Origin: Streptomyces humi
GTDB lineage: Bacteria; Actinomycetota; Actinomycetes; Streptomycetales; Streptomycetaceae
Reading direction: 5' to 3'
Assembly: GCF_001005085.2 (NCBI RefSeq)
Contig: NZ_LBMU02000027.1
Location: 186,001 to 250,000, forward strand
DNA length: 64,000 bases
Part shown: positions 35,655-46,129 of the stretch, in pieces
How the letters are laid out: every line of letters begins with the position of its first letter
Position numbering within the stretch: the first letter of the stretch is position 1
The notes under the pieces: model-generated
The model's input: the letters and a program-made list of their open reading frames with translations, nothing else
Databases searched by the model: none
What the model was told of the DNA's origin: nothing
Made by a program: the position numbers and the translations under genes

Positions 35655-37226
35655 ATGACCAGGAACAGCACAGCACGGGATGCGACCCGTCCCGATCCGT
35701 GGTCTTCTGACCGAATGAGCAGCGCCCGGACGGGTGGGACGAACACCGGTGCCGACGGAGCCGATCCGCGCCGCTGGTGGGGGCTGGTCGTCATCGCGCT
35801 CGCCCAGCTCATGGTCGTACTCGACGCGACGATCGTGAACATCGCGCTGCCGTCCGCGCAGCGCGCCCTCGGCATGTCCGACGGCAACCGGCAGTGGGTG
35901 ATCACCGCCTACACGCTCGCCTTCGGCGGGCTGCTCCTGCTGGGCGGCCGGATCGCCGACCTGGCCGGCCGCAAGCGCACCTTCGTCATCGGGCTGATCG
36001 GTTTCGCCGCCGCCTCCGCGTTCGGCGGCGCCGCCCAGACCCCGGGGATGCTCTTCGGCGCCCGCGCGCTCCAGGGCGCCTTCGCCGCCGTCCTCGCGCC
36101 GTCCGCGCTCTCCCTGCTCACCACCACGTTCACCGACCCGCGTGAGCGCGGCAAGGCCTTCGGGATCTACGGCGCCCTCGCGGGCAGCGGCTCCGCGATC
36201 GGGTTCATCGTCGGCGGGCTGCTCACCGAGTACCTGAACTGGCGCTGGTGCCTGTACGTCAACGTGCCCATCGCGGTCCTGGCCGTGGCCGGCGCGCTCG
36301 TGCTGCTGCACGACCGGCCCGGCCAGGCCGGCGGCCGCCTCGACGTACCGGGCGCGGTGCTCGGCTGCGGCGGGCTCGTCGCGATCGTCTACGGCTTCAG
36401 CGAGGCCCAGCCGCGCGGCTGGAGCGATCCGCTGGTGCTCGGCCTGTTCGCGGCCGGGACCGTCCTGCTCGTCGCGTTCGTGCGGTGGCAGACCCGCGCG
36501 CCGAGCCCGCTGCTGCCCCTGCACATCGTCAGGGACCGGGACCGCGGGGGCAGCTTCCTGACGATGGCCCTCGCGACCGTCGCCATGTTCGGGCTGTTCC
36601 TCTTCCTGACCTACTACCTCCAGGTCATCCTCGGCTACTCGCCCGTCCGGGCGGGTCTCGGTTTCCTCCCGCTGACCGTGGCGATCATCATCGGCTCCAC
36701 CCAGATATCGGCACGCCTGCTGCACCGGCTGGCCCCGCGGCTGCTCATGGTCCCCGGCACGCTGCTCGCCGCCTGCGGTCTGCTGCTCCTGACCCGGATC
36801 ACGGTCCACTCCTCCTACCCCACCGAGATCCTGCCCGCCCTGCTGCTGATGGGCCTCGGCATGGGCCTGACCTTCATGCCGGTCTTCGCCACCGCCACCT
36901 CGGGTGTCGCTCCGCGGGACGCCGGGGTCACCTCGGCCACCGTCAACACCTCGCAGCAGGTGGGCGGCTCCATCGGCACGGCACTGCTCAACACCGTCGC
37001 CACCACCAGCAGCGCCGCCTACCTCACCGCCCACCTGCACGACCCCGCGCGGAGGGCGGCGGTGGTCCCGGAGGCCGTCGTGCACGGCTACACGGTCGCC
37101 ATCTGGTGGGCGGCCGGCGTGATGCTGCTGGCCGGCCTGGTCGCGGGCCTGCTGGTGACGGCGGAACCCGTGAAGCACGACAGTCCGGCCGAGACGCCGA
37201 TGCCGGAATGTCAATCACCCATGTGA
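35655..37226 (+). CDS. MFS transporter, DHA2 (EmrB/QacA) drug exporter
   Basis: 523-residue polytopic protein, about 14 transmembrane segments, that would export drugs in exchange for protons. Seen: motif D1 LMVVLDATIVNIALPSAQRA in TM1, motif A LGGRIADLAGRKRTFV, motif C GALAGSGSAIGFIVGG in TM5, and VNTSQQVGGSIGTALLNT in the C-half. GGAG precedes ATG 35655; ATG 35715 is another start. There is no local regulator except the odd 9-bp array upstream. Confidence 0.92.
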   Translation: MTRNSTARDATRPDPWSSDRMSSARTGGTNTGADGADPRRWWGLVVIALAQLMVVLDATIVNIALPSAQRALGMSDGNRQWVITAYTLAFGGLLLLGGRIADLAGRKRTFVIGLIGFAAASAFGGAAQTPGMLFGARALQGAFAAVLAPSALSLLTTTFTDPRERGKAFGIYGALAGSGSAIGFIVGGLLTEYLNWRWCLYVNVPIAVLAVAGALVLLHDRPGQAGGRLDVPGAVLGCGGLVAIVYGFSEAQPRGWSDPLVLGLFAAGTVLLVAFVRWQTRAPSPLLPLHIVRDRDRGGSFLTMALATVAMFGLFLFLTYYLQVILGYSPVRAGLGFLPLTVAIIIGSTQISARLLHRLAPRLLMVPGTLLAACGLLLLTRITVHSSYPTEILPALLLMGLGMGLTFMPVFATATSGVAPRDAGVTSATVNTSQQVGGSIGTALLNTVATTSSAAYLTAHLHDPARRAAVVPEAVVHGYTVAIWWAAGVMLLAGLVAGLLVTAEPVKHDSPAETPMPECQSPM

Positions 37227-37252
37227 CGTTACGGTCGTGCGTGAATCGCCTC

Positions 37253-37909
37253 ATGGGATTTCTCCGGGGCCTCGGCGGCAGGGTGTGGGCGTACGTCCGC
37301 GGCGCCCCCGGCACGTACGTCTGGCTGGCGATCCTCTTCGTGACGACCGTCGCGCTGCACCACATGTCCCCGGAGTTCGAGCAGCAGTTCCTGCGGCAGC
37401 GCTCCACCAACCTGCGGGAACTGTCGGACAACCCGGTACGGGTGCTGATCGCCAGCGCGATGTGGATCGACGGCGGGCACTGGGTGCCGTACGCCCTGCT
37501 CTACACCGTCTTCCACGCGCCGGCCGAACGCTGGCTGGGTACGCTGCGCTGGCTGGCGGTGTGCGTCCTCGCGCACGTGCTGGCGACGCTGATCAGCGAG
37601 GGCGCCCTGCTGGCGGGCATCCACGACGGCCTCGCCCCGCCGTCCGCGGTCAACACCCTGGACATCGGGGTGAGTTACGCGCTGGCCGGGGTGATCGGGG
37701 TGCTCTCGTACCGGATCGCGGCGCCCTGGCGGTACGGGTACGTCGTGGTCGTCCTGCTGGTGTACGGACTGCCCCTGACCGAGTCCCCTGGCTTCACCGA
37801 CCTGGGACATTTCGTCGCCGTACTGATCGGTCTCGCCTGTTACCCGCTGGCCGGAGGGCGCGGAAAAGCATGGAATCCGAAGGAGACACTGGCCGCTCTC
37901 AAGGGTTAG
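37253..37909 (+). CDS. Rhomboid-like membrane protein
   Basis: 218 residues, about six transmembrane helices. Rhomboid-like marks: WIDGGHWVPYALLYTVFHAPAE in the H-x-x-x-N region, LDIGVSYALAGVIG where a protease would have GxSG (here GVSY), and DLGHFVAVLIGL with the histidine of the dyad. The Gly after the serine is replaced by Tyr, so activity is doubtful. Start is uncertain: GTG 37241 or ATG 37253, both just after the exporter stop, so co-transcription is likely. Confidence 0.7.
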   Translation: MGFLRGLGGRVWAYVRGAPGTYVWLAILFVTTVALHHMSPEFEQQFLRQRSTNLRELSDNPVRVLIASAMWIDGGHWVPYALLYTVFHAPAERWLGTLRWLAVCVLAHVLATLISEGALLAGIHDGLAPPSAVNTLDIGVSYALAGVIGVLSYRIAAPWRYGYVVVVLLVYGLPLTESPGFTDLGHFVAVLIGLACYPLAGGRGKAWNPKETLAALKG

Positions 37910-37918
37910 CGTCCCGGC

Positions 37919-39325
37919 ATGAGCAGCTCGGCAAGCAGTGTCGTCAACGGTGGCATCTCCTTCTGGTACGCGCACGACGGTCTCCCCGCGGTCCGGGAGC
38001 CGCTCGCCGGTGACGCCTCGGCGGACGTGGTGATCGTCGGCGGCGGCTACACCGGTCTGTGGACCGCGTACTACCTGAAGAAGGCCGCCCCCTTCCTCCG
38101 GGTCACCGTCCTGGAGCAGAAGTTCTGCGGCTACGGCGCCTCCGGCCGCAACGGCGGCTGGCTGTACAACGGCGTCGCGGGCCGCGACCGGTACGCCGCG
38201 CTGCACGGCCGGGAGGCGGCCGTACGCCTCCAGAAGGCCATGAACGAGACCGTCGACGAGGTCGTCGCGGTCACCCGGGCCGAGGGCATCGACGCCGACC
38301 TGCACAAGGGCGGGGTCCTCGAAGTGGCCACCACCCCGGCCCAGCTGGCCCGTCTGCGGGCCTTCCACGAGCACGAGCTGTCGTACGGCGAGAAGGACCG
38401 TGAGCTGTACGGTGCCGGGGCGACCCGGGAGCGGATCCGGGTCGTGGACGCCGTCGGCTCCACCTGGACCCCGCACGGCGCCCGGCTGCACCCGGTGAAG
38501 CTGGTGAAGGGGCTGGTGGCGGCCGTGGAGGCGCTCGGGGTGGAGATCCACGAGTCCACCCCGGTGACCGAGATCCGGCCCAAGCACGCCGTCACGCCCT
38601 ACGGCACGGTCCGCGCCCCCTACGTGCTGCGCTGCACCGAGGGCTTCACCGCGAACCTCAAGGGGCAGCGGCGCACCTGGCTGCCGATGAACTCGTCGAT
38701 GATCGCCACCGCGCCGCTGACCGAGGAGCAGTGGGAGTCGGTGGGCTGGTCGGGGCTGGAGACCCTGGGCGACATGGCGCACGCCTACATGTACGCCCAG
38801 CGGACCGCCGACGGGCGGATCGCGCTCGGCGGCCGCGGGGTGCCGTACCGCTTCGGCTCGCGGACCGACAACGACGGCCGGACGCAGGCGGCGACCGTCG
38901 AGGCGCTGCGGGAGATCCTCGTCCGGTTCTTCCCGTCGCTGGCCGGGGTCGCCGTCGAGCACGCCTGGTCCGGGGTGCTCGGGGTGCCGCGCGACTGGTG
39001 TGCGACCGTCACCCTGGACCGTTCGACCGGCCTGGGCTGGGCGGGCGGGTACGTCGGCTCCGGGGTGGCCACCACGAACCTCGCCGCCCGGACCCTGCGC
39101 GACCTCGTCCAGCTCGACTCGGGGCAGGCCGGCCGCACCGACCTGACCGAGCTGCCGTGGGTGAACCACAAGGTCCGCAAGTGGGAGCCGGAGCCGCTGC
39201 GCTGGCTCGGCGTCCAGGGCATGTACGCCACCTACCGCGCCGCCGACCAGCGCGAGCGACTGCACCCGAGCACCACCTCGTCCCGGCTGGCCCAGGTCGC
39301 GGACCGGGTGGCGGGACGGCACTGA
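37919..39325 (+). CDS. FAD-dependent amine/amino-acid oxidoreductase (DAO family)
   Basis: 468 residues. FAD-binding Rossmann motif DVVIVGGGYTGLWTAYYLKK near residue 37, GYGASGRNGGWLYNG, and a C-terminal GWAGGYVGSGVATTNLAART typical of DadA/PuuB-like (glycine oxidase family) enzymes. It oxidises an amine or D-amino acid to an imine. It starts nine bases after the rhomboid-like gene. A terminator follows. The substrate cannot be inferred; the neighbours are not a clear pathway. Confidence 0.88.
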   Translation: MSSSASSVVNGGISFWYAHDGLPAVREPLAGDASADVVIVGGGYTGLWTAYYLKKAAPFLRVTVLEQKFCGYGASGRNGGWLYNGVAGRDRYAALHGREAAVRLQKAMNETVDEVVAVTRAEGIDADLHKGGVLEVATTPAQLARLRAFHEHELSYGEKDRELYGAGATRERIRVVDAVGSTWTPHGARLHPVKLVKGLVAAVEALGVEIHESTPVTEIRPKHAVTPYGTVRAPYVLRCTEGFTANLKGQRRTWLPMNSSMIATAPLTEEQWESVGWSGLETLGDMAHAYMYAQRTADGRIALGGRGVPYRFGSRTDNDGRTQAATVEALREILVRFFPSLAGVAVEHAWSGVLGVPRDWCATVTLDRSTGLGWAGGYVGSGVATTNLAARTLRDLVQLDSGQAGRTDLTELPWVNHKVRKWEPEPLRWLGVQGMYATYRAADQRERLHPSTTSSRLAQVADRVAGRH

Positions 39326-39363
39326 CCCACCGGCACTGACCCACCACCGCGGCCCGGCGGTAC

Positions 39364-39397
39364 GACGCCCCCCGTGATCACCGATCACGGGGGGCGT
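39364..39397 (+). terminator. Terminator after the FAD oxidoreductase
   Basis: Arms GACGCCCCCCGTGAT and ATCACGGGGGGCGTC around a 4-nt loop, 38 bases after the stop codon and just before the inositol operon promoter. Confidence 0.88.
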
Positions 39398-39430
39398 CGC
39401 GTTGCCGGGAGAACCTCACCTCGCAGGGTA

Positions 39431-39458
39431 TTGACATAAGTATGTCCTGACATACTCT
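39431..39458 (+). promoter_or_regulatory. Promoter and operator of the inositol operon
   Basis: TTGACA at 39431 and TACTCT at 39453 form a sigma-70-like promoter with a 16-nt spacer. The perfect palindrome AGTATGTC-CT-GACATACT (39439-39456) fills the spacer and -10, an ideal repressor site. A related sequence, GTATGTCTTGAC, lies before the convergent regulator gene (46056-46073), linking the two. Confidence 0.75.
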
Positions 39459-39506
39459 GGACGGAGCGCCCCCGTGGGGCACCCCAGGTGAAGGGAAACC
39501 AGTCTG

Positions 39507-40460
39507 ATGTCGTTCGAAGTGCTGACCGTCGGCCGCGTGGGAGTGGACGTGTACCCGCTCCAGACCGGCGTGGGGCTGGCCGAGGTCACCTCGTTCGGCA
39601 AGTACCTGGGCGGGAGCCCGACCAACGTGGCGGTGGCGGCGGCCCGGTACGGGCGGTCGGCGGCCGTGATCACGAAGACCGGCCGGGACCCCTTCGGCGA
39701 CTTCGTCCGCACGGCCCTGGACGGCTACGGCGTGGACACCCGCTTCGTCGGGACGTCGGACATCGCCCCGACCCCGGTGACGTTCTGCGAGATCTTCCCG
39801 CCGGACGACTTCCCGCTGTACTTCTACCGGCTGCCGAAGGCCCCCGACCTGGACATCCAGCCGGCCGAGCTGGACCTGGACGCCGTCCGGGACGCCGGGA
39901 TCTTCTGGATCACCGGCACCGGCCTGAGCGAGGAGCCCAGCCGCTCCGCCACCCTCGCGGCCCTGGCCCACCGGGCGAAGTCCGGCACGACGGTCTTCGA
40001 CCTCGACTGGCGCCCGATGTTCTGGCGGGAGCCCGCCGAGGCCCGCGCGTTCTACGCCGAAGCCCTGCGGCACACCACCGTGGCCGTCGGCAACCTCGAC
40101 GAGTGCGAGGTGGCCACCGGCGAGCGCGAGCCGTACGCGGCGGCGCAGGCGCTGCTGGCGGCGGGCGTGGAGCTGGCCGTGGTGAAACAGGGCCCGAAGG
40201 GCGTGCTGGCCGTGGACCGGGACGGCTCGGCCGCCGAGATCCCGCCGGTGCCGGTGGACGTGGTGAACGGCCTGGGCGCGGGTGACGCCTTCGGCGGCGC
40301 CCTCTGCCACGGCCTGCTGTCCGGCTGGGACACCCGGCGCACGGTCTCCTTCGCCAACGCGGCCGGCGCCATCGTCGCGAGCCGGCTGTCCTGCTCCGAC
40401 GCGATGCCCACCGAGGCCGAAGTCAACGCCAAGCTGGACGAGGTGACCAGTGCTGTCTGA
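39507..40460 (+). CDS. iolC: 5-Dehydro-2-deoxygluconokinase
   Basis: 317-residue PfkB-family kinase that phosphorylates 5-dehydro-2-deoxygluconate in myo-inositol breakdown. Seen: LTVGRVGVDVYPLQTGVG, substrate motif GKYLGGSPTNVAVAAARYG near residue 32, and the anion-hole GLGAGDAFGGALCHGLL near 250. It is first of five same-strand genes with overlaps, behind the palindromic promoter. Confidence 0.94.
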   Translation: MSFEVLTVGRVGVDVYPLQTGVGLAEVTSFGKYLGGSPTNVAVAAARYGRSAAVITKTGRDPFGDFVRTALDGYGVDTRFVGTSDIAPTPVTFCEIFPPDDFPLYFYRLPKAPDLDIQPAELDLDAVRDAGIFWITGTGLSEEPSRSATLAALAHRAKSGTTVFDLDWRPMFWREPAEARAFYAEALRHTTVAVGNLDECEVATGEREPYAAAQALLAAGVELAVVKQGPKGVLAVDRDGSAAEIPPVPVDVVNGLGAGDAFGGALCHGLLSGWDTRRTVSFANAAGAIVASRLSCSDAMPTEAEVNAKLDEVTSAV

Positions 40461-41322
40461 AAAGCTGAACCGGATCGTGGCGGCCCGGGTCAACGACCCC
40501 GGTGCCATCGCGGCGGCCGCCGAACGCCGGGTGAGGGCGACCTCGCTGCTGGGCGAGCACGGCAAGGCGATGATCATCGCCGCCGACCACCCGGCCCGCG
40601 GCGCCAACGGCGTCGGCGACGACCCGAACGCCATGGCCGACCGCTTCGAGCTCCTCGACCGGCTGTGCGTCGCCCTGGAGCGGCCGGGCGTCACCGGTGT
40701 CCTCGGCACCGCCGACATCCTGGAGGACCTCCTCCTGCTCGGCGTCCTCGACGGCAAGTCCGTCTTCGGCTCCATGAACCGCGGCGGCCTGGCAGGCTCG
40801 GTCTTCGAGATCGACGACCGGTTCACCGGGTACGACGCCGAGACCATCGCCGCGATGGGCTTCGACGGCGGCAAGACCCTCACCCGCATCGCCCTCGGCG
40901 ACCCGGCGACCCCCTCCGTCCTGGCGGACACCGCCCGCGCCGTCAACGAACTCAACGACCGGCGGCTCATCGCGATGGTCGAACCGTTCCTCTCCACCTG
41001 GCAGGACGGGAAGATCCGCAACGACCTGTCGACCGACGCCGTGATCAAGTCGGTCACCATCGCGTCGGGCCTGGGCCGGCGCACCGCCTACACCTGGCTC
41101 AAGCTGCCCGTGGTCGAGAACATGGAACGCGTCCTGGCCGCCTCCACCCTGCCCGCGCTGCTGCTGGGCGGCGAGGTCAGGGACGCCGAGGCGGCGTTCG
41201 CGTCCTGGGGCCGGGCGCTGAAGCAGCCGACCGCGCAGGGCCTGGTCGTGGGCCGTTCCCTGCTCTACCCGGCGGGCGGCGACGTCGCCGGCGCCGTCGA
41301 CAAGGCGGTGGGTCTGCTGTGA
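40450..41322 (+). CDS. Cgl0159-family TIM-barrel aldolase (inositol operon)
   Basis: 290-residue protein of the DeoC/FbaB-like aldolase superfamily (Cgl0159 family). Seen: KAMIIAADHPARGANGVG near residue 40, GVTGVLGTADILED and WLKLPVVENMERVL with a candidate Schiff-base lysine, then GLVVGRSLLYP for phosphate binding. Place between iolC and iolB suggests cleavage of 2-deoxy-5-keto-gluconate-6-phosphate to malonate semialdehyde and dihydroxyacetone phosphate, the IolJ step. Its GTG start overlaps iolC by 11 bp. Confidence 0.85.
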   Translation: MLSEKLNRIVAARVNDPGAIAAAAERRVRATSLLGEHGKAMIIAADHPARGANGVGDDPNAMADRFELLDRLCVALERPGVTGVLGTADILEDLLLLGVLDGKSVFGSMNRGGLAGSVFEIDDRFTGYDAETIAAMGFDGGKTLTRIALGDPATPSVLADTARAVNELNDRRLIAMVEPFLSTWQDGKIRNDLSTDAVIKSVTIASGLGRRTAYTWLKLPVVENMERVLAASTLPALLLGGEVRDAEAAFASWGRALKQPTAQGLVVGRSLLYPAGGDVAGAVDKAVGLL

Positions 41323-42227
41323 CCTCCGTGCACACCGCCAAGTACCACCTGCCGAAGGGCACGTCGGCGGACGGCCCCTACGACCTCCTGGTCACGCCGG
41401 AGTCGGCGGGCTGGGGATACTCCGGCCTGCGGATCCTGACCCTCGGGCCGGGCCAGACGCACGCCCTGTCCACCGGGGACTCCGAGTTCCTGGTGCTGCC
41501 GCTGGCGGGTTCCTGCACCGTCACCACGGACGGCAGCACCTTCGAACTCACCGGCCGGACGGGCGTGTTCGCCTCGGCCACGGACTTCGCCTACCTCCCG
41601 CGCGAAGCCGAGGCCGTGATCAGCAGCGCGGCCGGGGGACGGTTCGCGCTGCCCTCCGCCCGTACCGAGCGGGGAGGTCACCCGGCCCGGTACGGGCGCA
41701 AGGAGGACGTCCCCGTCGAGCTGCGCGGCGCCGGGGCCTGCTCACGGCAGGTCAACAACTACTGCCTGCCGGGCACGTTCGACGCCGAACAGCTGCTGGT
41801 GTGCGAGGTGCTCACGCCGGGCGGCAACTGGTCCTCGTACCCGCCGCACAAGCACGACGAGGTACGCGTCGACGCGGACGGCCGCCCGGTCGAGTCCGAG
41901 CTGGAGGAGATCTACTACTTCGAGGTCTCCGACGGCAGCGGCGGCGAGGGGAGCGGCTTCGGCTACCAGCGGGTGTACGGCACCCCGGAGCGGCCGATCG
42001 ACGTGCTCGCCGAGATCCGCTCCGGCGACACCGTGCTGATCCCGCACGGCTGGCACGGCCCCTCGGTCGCCGCGCCCGGCTACGACCTCTACTACCTCAA
42101 CGTCATGGCCGGTCCCGGGCCGGACCGGGCCTGGCTGATCTGCGACGACCCCGCCCACGGCTGGGTGCGCGGGACCTGGGACGCCCAGGACGTGGACGAC
42201 CGGCTGCCCTTCGGAGAGGACCGATGA
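41319..42227 (+). CDS. iolB: 5-Deoxy-glucuronate isomerase
   Basis: 302-residue bicupin metalloenzyme converting 5-deoxyglucuronate to 2-deoxy-5-keto-gluconate. Seen: metal-binding cupin motif PPHKHDE with the Glu in ESELEEIYYFEV near residue 190, and the second part GDTVLIPHGWHGPSVAAPGYDLYYLNVMAG. The GTG start overlaps the aldolase stop (GTGA), and the stop overlaps iolD (ATGA). Confidence 0.94.
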   Translation: MTSVHTAKYHLPKGTSADGPYDLLVTPESAGWGYSGLRILTLGPGQTHALSTGDSEFLVLPLAGSCTVTTDGSTFELTGRTGVFASATDFAYLPREAEAVISSAAGGRFALPSARTERGGHPARYGRKEDVPVELRGAGACSRQVNNYCLPGTFDAEQLLVCEVLTPGGNWSSYPPHKHDEVRVDADGRPVESELEEIYYFEVSDGSGGEGSGFGYQRVYGTPERPIDVLAEIRSGDTVLIPHGWHGPSVAAPGYDLYYLNVMAGPGPDRAWLICDDPAHGWVRGTWDAQDVDDRLPFGEDR

Positions 42228-44101
42228 ACACCGTACGACTGACCACAGCCCAGGCCCTGGTCCGCTTCCTGGCCAACCAGTACAGCGAGCGCGACGGCCA
42301 GGAGCAGCGCCTGATCCCCGGCGTGTGGGGCATCTTCGGCCACGGCAACGTGGCCGGCGTCGGCCAGGCCCTCCTCCAGGCCGCCACCACCGGTGAGGCC
42401 GACCTGCCCTACTACCTCGCCCGCAACGAACAGGGCATGGTCCACGCGTCGGTGGCCTACGCCAAGATGCGCGACCGGCTGGCGACCTTCGCGTGCACGG
42501 CCTCCACCGGCCCGGGTTCGACCAACATGATCACCGGTGCCGCACTGGCCACCACCAACCGGCTGCCGGTCCTCCTGCTGCCCTCCGACATGTTCGCCAC
42601 CCGCGCCGCCGACCCCGTACTCCAGCAGCTGGAGGACACCCGCGGCGGCGACGTCACCGTCAACGACGCGTTCCGGGCCGTGTCGAAGTACTTCGACCGC
42701 GTCCAGCGTCCGGAGCAGCTGATCCCGGCCGCGCTGGCGGCGATGCGGGTGCTGACCGACCCGGTCGAGACCGGCGCCGTCACCCTCGCGCTGCCGCAGG
42801 ACGTGCAGGCCGAGGCGTACGACTGGCCGGTCGACTTCTTCCGGCGCCGGGTCTGGCACGTGGGCCGCCCGGTGCCGGAGCCCGCCGCCGTCGAGCGGGC
42901 CGTGGCCCTGCTGAGGAACGCGAGGAAGCCGCTGATCGTGGCCGGCGGCGGTGCCGTGTACTCGGGCGCGGAGACCGCGCTGCGCGCCTTCGCCGAGGCC
43001 ACCGGCATCCCGGTCGCCGACACCCACGCCGGCAAGGGCGCGGTGCCGTGGGACCACCCGTACGCGGTCGGCGGTATCGGCTCCACCGGGTCGTACGCGG
43101 CGAACGAGCTGGCCCGCGAAGCCGATGTCGTCGTGGGCATCGGCACCCGCTACAGCGACTTCACCACCGCCAGCCACACCGTGTTCGGCAACCCGGACGT
43201 CACGTTCGTCAACCTCAACGTGGCCCGCCTGGACGCCGTCAAGCACTCGGCGGAGCCGCTGGTGGCGGACGCCCGGCTCGGCATCCAGGCCCTGGCCGGA
43301 GCCCTGGACGGCTGGGAGGTGTCCCCGGAGTACCGGCGTCACAGCCGTGAACTCATCGCCCGCACACGGGAGATCGAGGACGCCTGCTTCCACGTCGGTC
43401 ACGGCCCGCTGCCCGCGCAGACCGAGATCCTCGGCGCGCTGAACGACGTCCTGGACGACCGCGCGGTGGTCATCAACGCGGCCGGTTCCATGCCCGGTGA
43501 CCTCCAGCAGCTGTGGCGGGCCCGCGACCCGAAGGCCTACCACGTGGAGTACGCCTACTCCTGCATGGGCTACGAGGTGGCGGCCGGCGTCGGCGCGAAG
43601 ATGGCCGACCCCTCGCGTGACGTCGTCGTGCTGGTCGGCGACGGCTCGTACCTGATGATGGCCCAGGAGATCGTGACCATGGTCTCCGAAGGCCTGAAGG
43701 TCATCATCGTCCTGGTCCAGAACCACGGCTTCGCCTCCATCGGCGCGCTCTCCGAGTCCCTCGGCTCGCAGCGGTTCGGCACCAAGTACCGCTACCGCGA
43801 CGGCGATTCCGGCCAGCTGGACGGCGATGTCCTCCCCGTCGACCTGGCCGCGAACGCGGCGAGCCTCGGCGCGGACGTCCTGCACGCCACCTCGGTGGAG
43901 GAGTTCCGTTCCGCGATGGACAAGGCCAAGGCCGCCACCCGCACCACCGTCGTGCACGTCGAGACCGACCTCTACGGACCCAACCCGCCCGGTCACGGCT
44001 GGTGGGACGTGCCCGTCAGCCAGACCTCCGCCCTCGACACCACCCAGGCCGCCCACGACACCTACGCCACCCACAAGCGCGCCCAGCGGCACTACCTCTA
44101 A
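42224..44101 (+). CDS. iolD: 3D-(3,5/4)-trihydroxycyclohexane-1,2-dione hydrolase
   Basis: 625-residue thiamine-diphosphate enzyme that opens the ring of trihydroxycyclohexane-1,2-dione. Seen: GVWGIFGHGNVAG and the activating Glu in ARNEQGMVHA near residue 70, central domain LIVAGGGAVYSGAE, and the ThDP/Mg motif GDGSYLMMAQEIVTMVSE with QNHGFASIGALSESLG near 480-510. Length is typical. Coupled to iolB by ATGA overlap. Confidence 0.95.
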   Translation: MNTVRLTTAQALVRFLANQYSERDGQEQRLIPGVWGIFGHGNVAGVGQALLQAATTGEADLPYYLARNEQGMVHASVAYAKMRDRLATFACTASTGPGSTNMITGAALATTNRLPVLLLPSDMFATRAADPVLQQLEDTRGGDVTVNDAFRAVSKYFDRVQRPEQLIPAALAAMRVLTDPVETGAVTLALPQDVQAEAYDWPVDFFRRRVWHVGRPVPEPAAVERAVALLRNARKPLIVAGGGAVYSGAETALRAFAEATGIPVADTHAGKGAVPWDHPYAVGGIGSTGSYAANELAREADVVVGIGTRYSDFTTASHTVFGNPDVTFVNLNVARLDAVKHSAEPLVADARLGIQALAGALDGWEVSPEYRRHSRELIARTREIEDACFHVGHGPLPAQTEILGALNDVLDDRAVVINAAGSMPGDLQQLWRARDPKAYHVEYAYSCMGYEVAAGVGAKMADPSRDVVVLVGDGSYLMMAQEIVTMVSEGLKVIIVLVQNHGFASIGALSESLGSQRFGTKYRYRDGDSGQLDGDVLPVDLAANAASLGADVLHATSVEEFRSAMDKAKAATRTTVVHVETDLYGPNPPGHGWWDVPVSQTSALDTTQAAHDTYATHKRAQRHYL

Positions 44102-44115
44102 GGACACCCCACCCC

Positions 44116-45606
<1,491 letters not shown>

Positions 45607-45619
45607 CCGACCGCACCCC

Positions 45620-45660
45620 GGAAAAGACCAGGTCACGGACGACGTGAACTGGTCTTTTCC
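45620..45660. terminator. Terminator between mmsA and the convergent regulator
   Basis: Arms GGAAAAGACCAG and TGGTCTTTTCC with an inner GTCAC/GTGAA-type stem, beginning 13 bases after the mmsA stop. It overlaps the last codons of the regulator gene and ends in a T-run for mmsA. Confidence 0.8.
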
Positions 45661-46001
45661 GTTGCCTGGGGACTCGGCCCGGCCTGGCGTTCCGCCTCGA
45701 CCTGGACCAGCATCGCGAGCAGGGAAGCGACCGTGAGCCCCGCCTCGGCCGGATGGCGCAGCACCTTGCCGGGGTCGATCCGGTACTGGTTGGCCCGGCC
45801 GTTGCGGGTGTGGGAGAGGTAGCCGTCCTCCTCCAGATCGGAAATGATCTTCTGGACGGCGCGTTCGGTGAGCCGGCAGCGGGCCGCGATGTCCCGGATC
45901 CGCACGTTGTGGTTGTCGGCGATGCTGGCCAGCACGCGCGCGTGGCTCGTGAGGAACGTCCACCCGTTGTGCGGCTCGGGAACTGCGTCGACTCCCACCA
46001 T
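45633..46001 (-). CDS. Winged-helix transcriptional regulator, probable inositol-operon repressor
   Basis: 122 residues with one MarR/ArsR-like winged helix: ARVLASIADNHNVRIRDIAA, RLTERAVQKIISDLEEDGYL and the wing HTRNGRANQYRID (about 15-75), then a short helical tail. There is no sugar-binding domain, unlike the GntR or DeoR repressors usual at iol loci. It is convergent with mmsA. The palindrome in the iol promoter recurs in degenerate form before this gene, supporting control of both. ATG 46001 was chosen; GTG 46028 is possible. Confidence 0.75.
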   Translation of the reverse strand: MVGVDAVPEPHNGWTFLTSHARVLASIADNHNVRIRDIAARCRLTERAVQKIISDLEEDGYLSHTRNGRANQYRIDPGKVLRHPAEAGLTVASLLAMLVQVEAERQAGPSPQATEKTSSRRP

Positions 46002-46055
46002 GTGTCCACCGTACGACCGTCTGTTCACGAAGACAAAAACACGAACATGATTTCA

Positions 46056-46073
46056 CGTATGTCTTGACGCGTC
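46056..46073. promoter_or_regulatory. Degenerate copy of the iol operator
   Basis: CGTATGTCTTGACGCGTC matches the 18-bp palindrome of the iol promoter at 12 positions, including ATGTCnTGAC. It lies 55 bp upstream of the regulator start, as expected for autoregulation. Confidence 0.5.
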
Positions 46074-46129
46074 TTCGTGTTCGTACGAATCTGGGAAGGG
46101 AGAGACGAGGAGAGGATCCGGAGGCGACC

